A DNA stretch of 46,911 bases from Candidatus Gastranaerophilales bacterium (GCA_944325545.1 CALVAM010000017.1:1-46911); one strand, 5' to 3'; positions 7,896-17,328 are shown, counted from the stretch's first letter. Made by a program: numbers and translations. The notes: generated by a model from the sequence alone, not told the origin.

Positions 7896-8580
7896 ATATT
7901 TTAGGTAAGGCGAGACAAAATGCTTTAAGCGTATTATCTAAATTTTGAAATCTATTATTCTTAAGATTTTTTATTTTATTGAAATCAATATTTTCTCCAA
8001 AATTGTGTTTTTCAAGAATTTCTTTTAATCCACTTACATTTTGTAATTGTTGACACGTTTTAAAATGTTCTCTTAAAGATAGCTTTTTTTCCGGTTTAAA
8101 TTCGGGAGAAGATGCTATATTATCACATAACATGCTTTTTAAATTCATCTTTTTACCGCTTTCCGGATGATGTGAAGAATGCTTTCTATGAAATTTAGAT
8201 ACAAAAGATTTTGGGAAACCTAATGTATATAAAATTAATTTATCGGCATCGTGTGTAATACTATCAATAGAAATTTTTCCAAATAATTCTTTTTCTATAA
8301 GAGCATAAATAATTTTATGATCGTAAGTATGACTTATATTTTTAACATAGTTATGAGCATATGTTTTAATTTTTGATAAAAATGATTTTTTAGTTTTATT
8401 TAAGCCAGAAAGACCGGCAGCACATTCAATCGCAACCGGTCTTTTTATAAACACATCTCTTTTTTCACCAACCCTATTCGCAAAATTTATTGGTCCTTCG
8501 TGGAACGGTAAATCAGTTGTTTTAGGGGTTAACTGATATAAATTATAATAATTAGGGTGAGTTTTACACTTTATTTCCAT
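7888..8580 (-). CDS. Uncharacterised His-rich protein, possibly HD/DUF5662-like
   Basis: About 230 aa. The centre holds a His/Asp pattern, THDADKL followed about 20 residues later by FHRKHSSHHPE and an acidic MLCDNI, which recalls DUF5662 and other small HD-fold phosphohydrolases (HD ... H..HHPE ... D). The N-terminal 40 residues lack predicted structure and contain INFANRVG, weakly like the NFRG motif elsewhere in the window. A TTG two codons upstream could also start it; the ATG at 8580 is preferred. A TTGCAA-16-AATAAT promoter ends just before the ATG. Enzymatic role is not proven. Confidence 0.6.
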   Translation of the reverse strand: MEIKCKTHPNYYNLYQLTPKTTDLPFHEGPINFANRVGEKRDVFIKRPVAIECAAGLSGLNKTKKSFLSKIKTYAHNYVKNISHTYDHKIIYALIEKELFGKISIDSITHDADKLILYTLGFPKSFVSKFHRKHSSHHPESGKKMNLKSMLCDNIASSPEFKPEKKLSLREHFKTCQQLQNVSGLKEILEKHNFGENIDFNKIKNLKNNRFQNLDNTLKAFCLALPKIFI

Positions 8581-8616
8581 ATCCAATTATTGCATAAAAA
8601 ATTTTTCTTGCAACTA

Positions 8617-8973
8617 CTAGTTAATAAATCTTAAAAATTCTTTAAAAAATCCTTTAATTCCATTTTGCCAAGGATTAGCAATTCCTTTATAATATTTTTC
8701 ATAATCTGAAATTATATTTTGCGGTAGAAGTTTCCCTTCAACAAGAGTTTGAGCAAGGTATTCAAGATAGTCATTTTGGGCTTCTCTATATTCAATATCT
8801 TTATAACGCATCTCGGCATCGGCTTCAAAATGTACTAAAGCATGATAAGCACATTTTATGCTTTTATCATTGGTTTCAGGAAATAATAAAATAGCTTCTC
8901 TAGCAGTTTTACGTTCTGTTAAAACTGCGTAAATCAATATTCCTACAAATTTTCGATTATTAATGTCATTCAT
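8617..8973 (-). CDS. Conserved-looking small helical protein of unknown function
   Basis: 118 aa, soluble, predicted mostly alpha-helical; no signal peptide or membrane helix. It contains CAYHALVHFEADAEMR and a Tyr/Glu-rich helix (DYLEYLAQTL). It overlaps the preceding lipoprotein gene by 8 nt, so the two form a translationally coupled pair. No family is recognised. Confidence 0.7.
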   Translation of the reverse strand: MNDINNRKFVGILIYAVLTERKTAREAILLFPETNDKSIKCAYHALVHFEADAEMRYKDIEYREAQNDYLEYLAQTLVEGKLLPQNIISDYEKYYKGIANPWQNGIKGFFKEFLRFIN

Positions 8974-9220
8974 ATTTATATGGATTTTCTATTTTGAAGT
9001 CAAAACTAGGCATTTTAGGTCCAAAAGAAAAGTTGTAGTTTGTTTTGGGCCCTTCAGATAAATCTATTATTCCATTTGTACTGTGATTTTCTAGTGGCTC
9101 AATATATTGAGCAAATTTTCTTTTTGCTTTTATTATAGATGAATTTTGTTTTTTATCACAAGCTGATAAACAGCTTGAAATTAACAAAGCACATAATAAA
9201 AGAGAAAAAATCTTATTCAT
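8966..9220 (-). CDS. Small putative lipoprotein
   Basis: 84 aa. A type II signal peptide (MNKIFSLLLCALLISSC...) ends in a lipobox L-S-A-C with Cys21 as the probable lipidation site; an earlier C at position 17 (ISSC) is an alternative. The short mature part is polar and ends in several aromatic residues. It is paired by overlap with the next gene downstream. Function unknown. Confidence 0.75.
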   Translation of the reverse strand: MNKIFSLLLCALLISSCLSACDKKQNSSIIKAKRKFAQYIEPLENHSTNGIIDLSEGPKTNYNFSFGPKMPSFDFKIENPYKYE

Positions 9221-9318
9221 AAAAAAAATCCTTTATAGTCATGATAGCATATCGAAATCCATTACTTATCCTACTAAAGAATTAAAAAGTTTTCTTTTAT
9301 TTTTAGTTATCTTTATTG

Positions 9319-9348
9319 TATAATCACCATATACTTTTCAGTAAGGAG
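9319..9348 (+). promoter_or_regulatory. thrB -10 box and ribosome binding site
   Basis: TATAAT (9319-9324) with a weak -35 (TTTATT, 9296-9301; 17-bp spacer), followed by a strong AAGGAG (9343-9348) ten bases before the thrB ATG. Unlike several other genes here, this one has a conventional leader. Confidence 0.55.
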
Positions 9349-9358
9349 ATAATAACAA

Positions 9359-10303
9359 ATGAAAGTAAGCGTTAAAGTACCTGCAACATCAGCGAATTTA
9401 GGACCTGGTTTTGATTGTTTAGGTATTGCACTTCCTATATATAATACAATAACAATAGAAGAAACTGTTCTTCCAGGCACTGGTATCGAGATAAATTTAA
9501 TGTCTGAAGAAGAAACGATTGATGAATTGATATTTGATGAAATTCCTCGTGATGAAAATAATATTGTTTATAAAGCAGTAGAGATGTTATATAATTCAAT
9601 TGGTCAAGAGCCTTCTGAATTAAGGATAAATATTCAATCTCAGATTCCAATAACCAGAGGTTTAGGAAGTTCTGCAGCTGTTATTGTCGGAGGCTTAATG
9701 GCAGCTAATAAATTATTAGGTTCTCCTGCTGATGAAACAGCTATTTTATCAATAGCTACAGAAGTTGAAGGACATCCTGATAATGTTGCTCCTGCTATTC
9801 TAGGCGGGTTTGTTTTGGCTTCTCAAGAGGATGATGGTTCTGTTATTTATAGAAAATTAGATTGGCCAGAAGAGTGGGATATTACAGTTTGTATTCCTGA
9901 TTTTGAATTATCAACAAATATTGCAAGATCTGTTTTACCGGAAAATATTCCGATGCAGGATGCAATTTTTAATGCAAAACATCTAGCAATGTTAATAGAA
10001 GCTGTTAATACAAAAGATGCAAAACTTATGAAGATCGCATTACAAGATAAGTTACATCAACCTTATAGGGAAAAACTTGTTCCTGGCATGAAAGAAATTA
10101 TGAATGCATTTAAACACGAAGATGGTGTTTTAGGTTGCGTTTTATCAGGAGCTGGTCCTACTTTACTTATAATTTCACATAAATATGATTTAGATAAAAT
10201 TAAATCTACAGTAAAAGAAATATGGGAACCTCAAAGTATTAAAGTTGAAGTTAAAACTTTGAAAGTTGAAACAAAAGGTGCTGTTGTTTTAGAAAGCAAT
10301 TAA
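9359..10303 (+). CDS. thrB: Homoserine kinase
   Basis: GHMP-family kinase phosphorylating L-homoserine to O-phosphohomoserine, the penultimate step of threonine synthesis, in the cytosol. The N-terminal PATSANLGPGFD and the ATP-binding GHMP loop RGLGSSAA (about residues 99-106) are intact, and the C-terminal GCVLSGAGPT motif is present. Length 314 aa is normal. It stands alone, without thrC or hom beside it, and is convergent with adenine deaminase. Confidence 0.95.
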   Translation: MKVSVKVPATSANLGPGFDCLGIALPIYNTITIEETVLPGTGIEINLMSEEETIDELIFDEIPRDENNIVYKAVEMLYNSIGQEPSELRINIQSQIPITRGLGSSAAVIVGGLMAANKLLGSPADETAILSIATEVEGHPDNVAPAILGGFVLASQEDDGSVIYRKLDWPEEWDITVCIPDFELSTNIARSVLPENIPMQDAIFNAKHLAMLIEAVNTKDAKLMKIALQDKLHQPYREKLVPGMKEIMNAFKHEDGVLGCVLSGAGPTLLIISHKYDLDKIKSTVKEIWEPQSIKVEVKTLKVETKGAVVLESN

Positions 10304-10315
10304 GTTTTTTATATT

Positions 10316-12040
10316 TTATATTTTTGCTGGAATATTTTCAAAAATATCGACGAAGTCAAATTTGTTTGTATCAAAAACGCCTTTGTCTGTAACTTTAAGT
10401 TCTGGAATTACAGGAAGTGAAAGAAACGCCATTGTCATAAATGGATCTTCTAAGGTGCATCCTATCGATTTTGCAGCATTATTAACTTCTTCTGATTTTT
10501 TTACTACATAATCGAATTCTCTATCAGACATAATGCCTGCAACTGGAAGAGGTAATTCTGAAATAATCTCTCCATTATTTACAACAACTTTTCCTCCTTG
10601 GCACTTAATTAGTGCAACAGCAGCAATGTACATATCATAATCATTTGTTCCAATTACGATCATGTTATGAGAATCGTGTGCTACAGTTGATGCAATAGCT
10701 CCTGATTTAAGATTAAAACCTTTTACAAAACCTTTACCAATATTTCCGGTTGCTCTGTGTCTTTCTATTACACAAATCTTTAGGGTATCTGTGTCTATAT
10801 TACTTATTGCATTCCCGTCTTCTATTTTAATTTTAGAATATGTTGATTTTGTAATTAATTGATTAGGAATGACTTCTAATGTTCTTGCAACATCAGATTT
10901 TGCTTCAATTCTGAAATCATTTCTTTCAATCCATCTGACATTAACAGAACCCCTTACGGACGTATTTTCACATTTAGGAATATCACAAATTATTTTACCG
11001 TTTTCTACAACGATATTACCATTTTTAATAACAAATTGAGGTTTAAAAGATTTTAAATCCGGTAAAATAAGCATATCTGCAATATACCCAGGTGCAATTG
11101 CTCCTCTGTCTTTCAAACCGAAATATTCTGCTGTATTTAAGCTTCCTATTTGAATAGCTTTAATAGGGTCAACTCCGGCTTCAACACTTCTTCTTACCAT
11201 ACCATTTATGTGTTCAGGTAAATCTGAAGGATGTCTATCGTCAGTAACAAAAATACATTTTCTTGTATTGCAATTTTTTAGTACAGGTATCAATGCGTCT
11301 AAATCTTTTGCGGCAGTACCTTCTCTTATCATAATGTACATTCCCAAACGCATTTTTTCTATTGCTTCATCCGGAGTTGTACATTCGTGGTCAGATTTTA
11401 CTCCGCTTGCAATATATGCACATAAATCTTTTTGAGATAATTTTGGTGCGTGTCCGTCAATTCTTTTTTCTTTAGATTTAGCTAAATCCAGTTTCGCCAT
11501 AACATTACTATCTAAATTTAAAACTCCCGGGAAATTCATCATTTCAGCCAAACCTAAAACCCAAGGTTTGTCAATCAATAATGATAAATCATAACTGTTT
11601 AAGTCAAAGCCTGAAGTTTCAAATGGAGTTGCAGGAACGCAAGATGGAAGCATTGCAAAAACATCAATTGGTAAATCTTTTACGGCTTCTCGCATAAAAC
11701 TTATTCCGTGCAAGCCTAAAACGTTAGAAATTTCGTGAGGATCTGCAATTGCGGTTGTTGTTCCAGCAGGTAATACAACTTTTGCAAATTCAGAAGGTAA
11801 CATCATTGAACTTTCTAAATGCACGTGACCGTCTATAAATGATGGGCAAATATATGCTCCATTGACATCTATCTCTTTTTTGCCGATATAATTTTCGCCA
11901 ATCCCTGCGATTATTCCTTCATATATTGCGATATCACCTTTATGAATTTCTTCGGATAGCACATTCACAATATTCGCATTTTTGATTACTAAATCAGCTT
12001 TTTCTAAACCTCTTGCAACGTTTATTAATTTATCTTGCAT
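10316..12040 (-). CDS. ade: Adenine deaminase
   Basis: Amidohydrolase converting adenine to hypoxanthine plus ammonia in purine salvage. Metal-binding motifs are clear: DGHVHLESSM (HxH), the ADPHEISN segment, DGHAPKLS, SDHECTT and DDRHPSDL. The C-terminal adenine-deaminase domain contains HDSHNMIVIG. Length 574 aa matches the family. The start ATG overlaps the end of the upstream hypothetical gene by 16 nt, so both are probably translated from one mRNA. Confidence 0.95.
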   Translation of the reverse strand: MQDKLINVARGLEKADLVIKNANIVNVLSEEIHKGDIAIYEGIIAGIGENYIGKKEIDVNGAYICPSFIDGHVHLESSMMLPSEFAKVVLPAGTTTAIADPHEISNVLGLHGISFMREAVKDLPIDVFAMLPSCVPATPFETSGFDLNSYDLSLLIDKPWVLGLAEMMNFPGVLNLDSNVMAKLDLAKSKEKRIDGHAPKLSQKDLCAYIASGVKSDHECTTPDEAIEKMRLGMYIMIREGTAAKDLDALIPVLKNCNTRKCIFVTDDRHPSDLPEHINGMVRRSVEAGVDPIKAIQIGSLNTAEYFGLKDRGAIAPGYIADMLILPDLKSFKPQFVIKNGNIVVENGKIICDIPKCENTSVRGSVNVRWIERNDFRIEAKSDVARTLEVIPNQLITKSTYSKIKIEDGNAISNIDTDTLKICVIERHRATGNIGKGFVKGFNLKSGAIASTVAHDSHNMIVIGTNDYDMYIAAVALIKCQGGKVVVNNGEIISELPLPVAGIMSDREFDYVVKKSEEVNNAAKSIGCTLEDPFMTMAFLSLPVIPELKVTDKGVFDTNKFDFVDIFENIPAKI

Positions 12041-12603
12041 ATTAATTCCTTACATTCTACCAGTTTTGATAAATCTTCAGATTTGATTGCTTCATCAATT
12101 TTTTCTTTATAAACATTTATATCACTTACAATCATATCTTTTGGAAGTAATATATCGGTATTATTTTTAGAATTTGTAAAACCTTTATTTATGATTAAAA
12201 ACTCTTTGTACATTTCCAAAATTTTTAAGTTTGTTTTATCAATAGTAAAATTTTCACCTAGAAAATATTTAACATCTTTAGGTAAAAGTTCTAAAAATTT
12301 AATCATAAAATTGGTATCCGCAACATTTTCTTCTTCATTAAATTCTAAACCAAACCAACCATTGTTTAGAATTTCTTGTTCGGGTTGAGCTTTAATATAT
12401 GCAGCCCACATCAAACATCCAATATAAAATCCTAAATTATTATTAAATAATGCCAACATTTTTTTATAATATTGACGAAATTTCATTTTCTTTTGCGATA
12501 AATTTTTAAAACGATTGATATCTAAATAAAAATATTCTACACTACCGGTAAATGCTAAAATATATGGTGCAAATCCGGGATCAAATTCTAAACCTTTTGT
12601 CAT
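12025..12603 (-). CDS. Hypothetical protein co-transcribed with ade
   Basis: 192 aa, soluble, rich in Phe, Tyr and Lys; no signal peptide. One moderately hydrophobic segment (NNLGFYIGCLMWAAYI, about 65-80) might be buried in a helix bundle. No family recognised. AAAGGAGA stands 5 nt before the ATG, and the gene overlaps ade by 16 nt, which points to coupled expression with purine salvage but does not show a shared function. Confidence 0.75.
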   Translation of the reverse strand: MTKGLEFDPGFAPYILAFTGSVEYFYLDINRFKNLSQKKMKFRQYYKKMLALFNNNLGFYIGCLMWAAYIKAQPEQEILNNGWFGLEFNEEENVADTNFMIKFLELLPKDVKYFLGENFTIDKTNLKILEMYKEFLIINKGFTNSKNNTDILLPKDMIVSDINVYKEKIDEAIKSEDLSKLVECKELICKIN

Positions 12604-12643
12604 AATTCTCCTTTTTTATTTCTAACATTTTAGCATAAAAAAG

Positions 12644-13807
12644 TTAAATTTTATCAGCTTTTTTTTCTAATTCTCCATCGGAAAATTTAAGATTTTCTTC
12701 TGCTTTTTTTAGGAAATCAAATTTAAAATCGCCAGATTTGCCATTTATATTTTCATCTAAATGATAACTTTTAGCATCATTCACAACATATTCAAGATTT
12801 CTGAAAGAAAATTTTCTATCAGCCATTTTTTGAGCAAGTTTTTTTAGCTCTTTATCATTATCAACAAAAAAATTATCTTTGTTTTTAATTTTATCAAGAT
12901 TCATTTTTAATGCTTCATATAAGCAATCTTTATCAGGATATGGGACTTCTACAAGATTTTGGAATCTGCTCATAGCAGCTCTATCGAGATTGTTATTTTG
13001 AGGAGAAATGTTCGTTGTTCCAATAATTGTAACATTAGGTGCTTTTTCTTTTAAAATTTCTAAATAGTTTAGAAAAACTGCTCGTTCTTCCAAAATACTT
13101 ACCCAATGTGTACCTTGTGTTTTTTCAATAATTTTATCAGCAGGGGTTATCATTGCATCAATTTCATTGAAAGTAATAACGTATTTTTTGTTAGGATTTT
13201 TTTGAGTTATTTTGAGAATTTCTTCAAATCTTTTTTTTAATTTATCAACACCTTCTCCTGCCCACATTGAATTATAGTCAGATTGCATTATTTCCATATA
13301 ATCTGCATCAATAGATTTTGCAAAAATCTTTGCAAAATAAGACTTACCAACACCTGGGGAACCGTATAATAACAACCTATTTGAAATTTTAGGATCTCCT
13401 GTTTCTGAAATTGAAATTGCATCTGCTTTCATTTGATTAATTTGACGTTGAAGAAATGATTTTAAATCTTTATTTACACTTTTACAATTTTCAAGAGTTG
13501 GAACTAGAGAATTGTCTTTAAGAGATTTAAATCCGGAAGGTTTGTAGGCAAAATAATTTTCTACTTTTTTGTAAATTTCCAGCAATGTTTTTAAATTTAA
13601 TAGAAATGTTCCAAGTAGTATTGTTATGCTGGTAGCTCCCAAAATATTAATTAATCTTTCATTCTGTTCTACAGTTTTTCTTTGATAATCAAGATTATCA
13701 TTAATATTTAAAGCTTCTTTACGCCCAATAATATTATATTTAGTATTCTTGTTAGCATTTTTAAAATTTGGATATTTACTTATATTTTGTGATATTGGTT
13801 TGATCAT
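12644..13807 (-). CDS. Membrane-anchored AAA+ ATPase with unusual Walker B
   Basis: 387 aa. An N-terminal region with NFKN (14-17) is followed by one hydrophobic segment (about 52-72) and then a AAA+ module. Walker A is GSPGVGKS, Walker B reads ITFNEID instead of the usual hhhhDEID (Asn for the Mg-coordinating Asp, Glu kept), sensor 1 is IIGTTN, and an arginine-finger-like SRFQNLVEVPYPD follows. The overall fit is to the FtsH/spastin-like classic AAA group, but no protease domain follows. It may be a membrane remodelling or unfolding ATPase. A weak ribosome site precedes the ATG, and it is probably monocistronic. Confidence 0.82.
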   Translation of the reverse strand: MIKPISQNISKYPNFKNANKNTKYNIIGRKEALNINDNLDYQRKTVEQNERLINILGATSITILLGTFLLNLKTLLEIYKKVENYFAYKPSGFKSLKDNSLVPTLENCKSVNKDLKSFLQRQINQMKADAISISETGDPKISNRLLLYGSPGVGKSYFAKIFAKSIDADYMEIMQSDYNSMWAGEGVDKLKKRFEEILKITQKNPNKKYVITFNEIDAMITPADKIIEKTQGTHWVSILEERAVFLNYLEILKEKAPNVTIIGTTNISPQNNNLDRAAMSRFQNLVEVPYPDKDCLYEALKMNLDKIKNKDNFFVDNDKELKKLAQKMADRKFSFRNLEYVVNDAKSYHLDENINGKSGDFKFDFLKKAEENLKFSDGELEKKADKI

Positions 13808-13871
13808 TCTAGTTTACACATAATCCCTTTTATAATAATACCAAAATTCATAACTTTTACAAGTATTATTA

Positions 13872-13899
13872 GAGGTCAAATGTTAATACATTCGACCTC
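13872..13899 (-). terminator. Hairpin downstream of the glycine-zipper gene
   Basis: GAGGTC-x-AATGT / ACATT-x-GACCTC forms an 11-bp stem with one mismatch and a 4-nt loop. It lies just beyond the stop codon of the 13911 gene on the minus strand and is followed by a modest T/A-rich tail, so it probably acts as a terminator, though its T tract is weak. Confidence 0.5.
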
Positions 13900-13910
13900 A
13901 TAATAAAAAA

Positions 13911-14243
13911 TTATTTTTTACTGTTTTTACTGTCTAACTTATCCTCAATAATACTTCCTGCAATCCCTCCAATATGTGTCATAGATGCTGCCCCACAAGC
14001 TATTGTAGAACCATATCCAACTGCTGCCACAACACCTGCAAGTCCTCCTGTAGCAACAATTGCTACTGCAGCTAAAGCTCCTGTTGCAGCTCCTGCAAGT
14101 ATACCTAAGGCACCACCTTTAGCACCTTTAAATGTTAAATTAGTATTTTTATTTTGCAAATTGGGTTCTTCTGTTTTATTTTTTATATTATTCTTTTTTA
14201 CATAATTATATCGTTGATACTGGTTGATTGCTTGAATTTTCAT
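13911..14243 (-). CDS. Glycine-zipper protein with FKG motif
   Basis: 110 aa. A polar, Asn/Lys-rich N-terminus leads to LTFKG (36-40). After it comes a long Gly/Ala-rich hydrophobic region (about 42-100) with GxxxG-type repeats (GALGILAGAATGALAA), typical of glycine zippers that pack in membranes or pores. The tail is charged. A good AAGGAG precedes the ATG. The layout (disordered N-terminus, F-K/R-G, hydrophobic segment) matches other proteins in the window. Function unknown; a pore-forming or membrane-inserting role is possible but unproven. Confidence 0.72.
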   Translation of the reverse strand: MKIQAINQYQRYNYVKKNNIKNKTEEPNLQNKNTNLTFKGAKGGALGILAGAATGALAAVAIVATGGLAGVVAAVGYGSTIACGAASMTHIGGIAGSIIEDKLDSKNSKK

Positions 14244-14316
14244 ATTTAAACTCCTTTTTTAATAACACAAGTAAAGTATATAATATCCAACATGATATAA
14301 ACAATTAGCTAATTGA

Positions 14317-15303
14317 CTAATTTCTTAAAGTTTCAACAATATAATCTGATGATATCTTTAAACAGTCAAGCTCTTCACAAGTTGTCTGACGTCTTTCCCA
14401 TAGACAAGGTCTTAATTCACATTTGCAATTCTCATTTTTAATTGGTATAACCTTTCCATTTTGAGGAATTAATTTATTATCATCAGTGGATCCAAATATT
14501 ACATAAGTTTTTACCCCTAAAGCTACTGCAATATGTAAAGGGGCAGAATCTGAACATAAAAATTTTTCTGCTCCTGAAATTAATTCTGCTAATTCTTTTA
14601 AGTTTTTTGTTTTTCCATACATATTAATATATTTTTCAGGAGAAACTTTTTGTTGAATAATATCAATAGTTTCTTTATCATCAGGTCCGCCTGCTAATAT
14701 AACTTTTTTACCAGAATCGGCAAGTTTTTCAACAACCTCCGCCCAAGTTTCGGCAGGAATTGTTTTTATCATGTTTTTTCTAACACTTAACAAACTAACT
14801 CCCGGATGAATTAAAACAGTATTAGATTCTATATTTTTTCTTTCTATATCTATAATAGGAAGATCTGTTTTTATATTAGTTAAACCTTCTACTAAATCGT
14901 GATACATGTTAACAGCGTATTGATTTTTATTTAATTTCACAGCTTGTGTTAATAATAATTCACTTAATTTTCCTGTATTATATCCATAACGTTTTTTTAT
15001 AAAAGTTAAAAACAAAAATATAGAAATAAATTTATTAGAACCTGATGAAATTACAATATCAAATTTTTCAGCCCAAATTTTTAACAATAATTTTGCAAGT
15101 TCAAAATATTTATTCTTACCTTTTATATTTGCAAATAAAGTTTTATCAATAACATTAGTTAAACTTGTAATACCTTTGCTTCTATTTTCAAGAGCAAGTG
15201 TTATTTCAGAATCAGGAAACTTTTGTTTTACTGATAAAATTGTTGGTAAAAATAAAATTTCGTCACCAAGACCGCCAAAATTTATAAATAAAATCTTTTT
15301 CAT
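14317..15303 (-). CDS. Glycosyltransferase family 9 (heptosyltransferase-like)
   Basis: GT-B fold enzyme (328 aa) of the ADP-heptose:LPS heptosyltransferase family, expected to act at the cytosolic face of the inner membrane on LPS core or related glycans. N-terminal NFGGLGDEILFLP matches the family's G-x-G-D start; VLIHPGVS, ILAGGPDD and the C-terminal FLCSDSAPLHIA nucleotide-sugar motif are all present. The C-terminus carries a Cys-rich stretch (CKCELRPCLWERRQTTC) of a type seen in some family 9 members. A small inverted repeat lies just before the start. The donor sugar cannot be assigned. Confidence 0.9.
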   Translation of the reverse strand: MKKILFINFGGLGDEILFLPTILSVKQKFPDSEITLALENRSKGITSLTNVIDKTLFANIKGKNKYFELAKLLLKIWAEKFDIVISSGSNKFISIFLFLTFIKKRYGYNTGKLSELLLTQAVKLNKNQYAVNMYHDLVEGLTNIKTDLPIIDIERKNIESNTVLIHPGVSLLSVRKNMIKTIPAETWAEVVEKLADSGKKVILAGGPDDKETIDIIQQKVSPEKYINMYGKTKNLKELAELISGAEKFLCSDSAPLHIAVALGVKTYVIFGSTDDNKLIPQNGKVIPIKNENCKCELRPCLWERRQTTCEELDCLKISSDYIVETLRN

Positions 15304-15341
15304 AAGTAAGTTTTACTTGAAAAATGTTACATTTGCAATAA

Positions 15342-15370
15342 TTGATTTCTTTTTTTGGTTAAAATATAAT
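15342..15370 (+). promoter_or_regulatory. Promoter of the LCP gene
   Basis: TTGATT (15342-15347), a 17-bp spacer and a perfect TATAAT (15365-15370). The start point would be about 15377, inside a palindrome TCTCTATAGAGA (15371-15382) that could also be an operator. The ATG follows at 15391. Confidence 0.7.
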
Positions 15371-15390
15371 TCTCTATAGAGAGAAAAGAT

Positions 15391-16704
15391 ATGAAAATTA
15401 TAAATAATAATCAAGAGCAAGAGGAATATAAAGCTTTTTTAAAAAATATTCGAGAAGAACGTGAAGAAACTTCTAATTTTGCAAAGTTACTTTTAACTAT
15501 TGTTTTAGCCGTGTTATGTGCTGTTATAGTTTGTGTAACTTTAGTAGAAAATAATTTCTTTGTGCAAAATAATCCTGAAGATGCAGAAAATGCTACAGGT
15601 TTTTTCCATTTATCAAAAGAACAACGTAAAAATTTTGAAACTCCGTTTTCTCCTAGAAGACAAAATATTTTATTACTTGGAGTAGATTCGAACGGAAGTG
15701 GAACTGATATTTGGGAAGGAACTCGGTCTGACACAATTATAATTGTGAATATTGATCCTAAAACTCATTCTATCAATGCGATTTCTATACCTAGAGATAG
15801 TAAAGTTTATCTTCCTGATAATAAAGGAGTTCAAAAAATAAATTCTGCTCACGCTCTTGGGGGGATTAATTTAGTTAAGAAAACTTTAAAAGAAACTTTT
15901 GGAATAAAAATTGATAAATATATAATTGTTCACGATGAAGCAGTAGAAAAAGTTGTGGATGCTTTAGGCGGAATTCCTATCTATGTTGAAAAACCAATGA
16001 AATATCACGATTATGCAGGGAAACTTCATATTGACTTAAATAAAGGGAATACCGTTTTAAATGGAAAACAGGCTGTTGGATATTTAAGGTATAGGAAAGA
16101 TGGGCTAGGTGATATTGGTAGAACTCAACGACAACAATGGTTTATGAAGAGTTTATTTGAACGATTACACTCGCCACAAGTTATTACTAAGATTCCTGAA
16201 GTTTTGAATATTTGTAATACATATGTGAAAACTGATATGAGTTTTTATGAACTTTCTCAATATGCTGCATTTGCAAGAGGTGTTGATGAAAATAAAATAG
16301 AAATTGCTACTCTTCCTGGAGCTCCTAATCAAAGAGGGTATATTAGTTATTGGATTTTGGATCCTAAAAAAACTCAAGAGGTTATTAATCGTATGATTTA
16401 TCGTGATAAACCTGCTTTAGACGGTACTAAATTTAAAGCAGGAATTATGTATTCTCCTAAAAAAGAACAAGAAGCTTTAGCTTTAAAAGAAAAATTGGTT
16501 GAGTTAGGGTTTGAAGTCAATGCCCTTAAAATTACACATTTATCTCATACGAGATTTATTGCAAATAAAAACCAAGTTACTATTGATTTTTATAATTGGT
16601 TACAAAAAAAATTACCTGAATTAAATAATATGCAGTTTATTTATGATCCGACAGAAAATTTTTCTGTTGGAAGTGATTTTACTCTAGTGTTGGCTGATGG
16701 TTAA
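15391..16704 (+). CDS. LytR-CpsA-Psr (LCP) family protein with LytR_C domain
   Basis: Membrane-anchored phosphotransferase family that transfers lipid-linked glycopolymers to peptidoglycan. It has a cytosolic N-terminus, one membrane helix (about 31-52), an extracytoplasmic LCP domain (about 90-250) with ILLLGVDS, TRSDTIIIV, SIPRDSKVYLP and KINSAHALGG carrying the conserved Asp/Arg residues, and a C-terminal LytR_C-like domain (about 345-437). Length 437 aa is typical for LCP plus LytR_C. It fits a role in attaching one of the cell's surface polymers, perhaps that made by the 31.7-41.1 kb cluster, although the two are not adjacent. Confidence 0.92.
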   Translation: MKIINNNQEQEEYKAFLKNIREEREETSNFAKLLLTIVLAVLCAVIVCVTLVENNFFVQNNPEDAENATGFFHLSKEQRKNFETPFSPRRQNILLLGVDSNGSGTDIWEGTRSDTIIIVNIDPKTHSINAISIPRDSKVYLPDNKGVQKINSAHALGGINLVKKTLKETFGIKIDKYIIVHDEAVEKVVDALGGIPIYVEKPMKYHDYAGKLHIDLNKGNTVLNGKQAVGYLRYRKDGLGDIGRTQRQQWFMKSLFERLHSPQVITKIPEVLNICNTYVKTDMSFYELSQYAAFARGVDENKIEIATLPGAPNQRGYISYWILDPKKTQEVINRMIYRDKPALDGTKFKAGIMYSPKKEQEALALKEKLVELGFEVNALKITHLSHTRFIANKNQVTIDFYNWLQKKLPELNNMQFIYDPTENFSVGSDFTLVLADG

Positions 16705-16722
16705 GATAGAAAGGAATTTTTT

Positions 16723-17328
16723 ATGTTATTAGATTTAATTAAATCAAGAAAGAGCGTTAGAAAATATTCTCAAAATCATATTCCTGATGAAGATTTAAGA
16801 AAAATTCTTGAAGCTGGAAGATTAGCACCTTCTTGGATGAATGTTCAATCTTGGAAATTTATTTTAATTAAATCGCAAGAGATGAAAGATTTATTATCAG
16901 AATTATCTGTAGGTCAAGTTCATGTTAAAAATGCAGATGCATTGATTGTTTGTGTTGCGGATGTTAATGCGTGGGAAGAAGCTAAAATAACACATATTAA
17001 ATCTCCTGCCCTCAATCCTGCTTTACAAGGTGAAAATGGTTTGCTAATAAGAACAATGGAACAAGTTATTTATCCGATTTCTTATATGATGTTAGAAGCT
17101 GAATCTTTAAATATCAGATCTTGTATTATTGGTGCTTTAGGCAATGAAATTACAGGACTTTTACCTGATGTATATGTAAAAGTTAGAGAAAAATTGGGAT
17201 TAAAAGAAAATCAAATTCTTTCCACTATAATAACTCTAGGATATGAAGAAGAACAAACTCCTACAAATAAAGTTCGTAAAGATTTTGATGAAGTTATTTC
17301 TCTGGAAAAGCTTGGAAATAAATTCTAA
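16723..17328 (+). CDS. Nitroreductase family protein
   Basis: FMN-dependent NAD(P)H oxidoreductase fold, 201 aa. The N-terminal IKSRKSVRKYS and LAPSWMNVQSWKFI motifs (FMN phosphate and ring binding) and the C-terminal IITLGYEEE are typical. Cytosolic; the substrate cannot be predicted. It lies 18 nt behind the LCP gene and probably shares its mRNA. It is convergent with the small Cys protein, overlapping it by 4 nt. Confidence 0.9.
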   Translation: MLLDLIKSRKSVRKYSQNHIPDEDLRKILEAGRLAPSWMNVQSWKFILIKSQEMKDLLSELSVGQVHVKNADALIVCVADVNAWEEAKITHIKSPALNPALQGENGLLIRTMEQVIYPISYMMLEAESLNIRSCIIGALGNEITGLLPDVYVKVREKLGLKENQILSTIITLGYEEEQTPTNKVRKDFDEVISLEKLGNKF

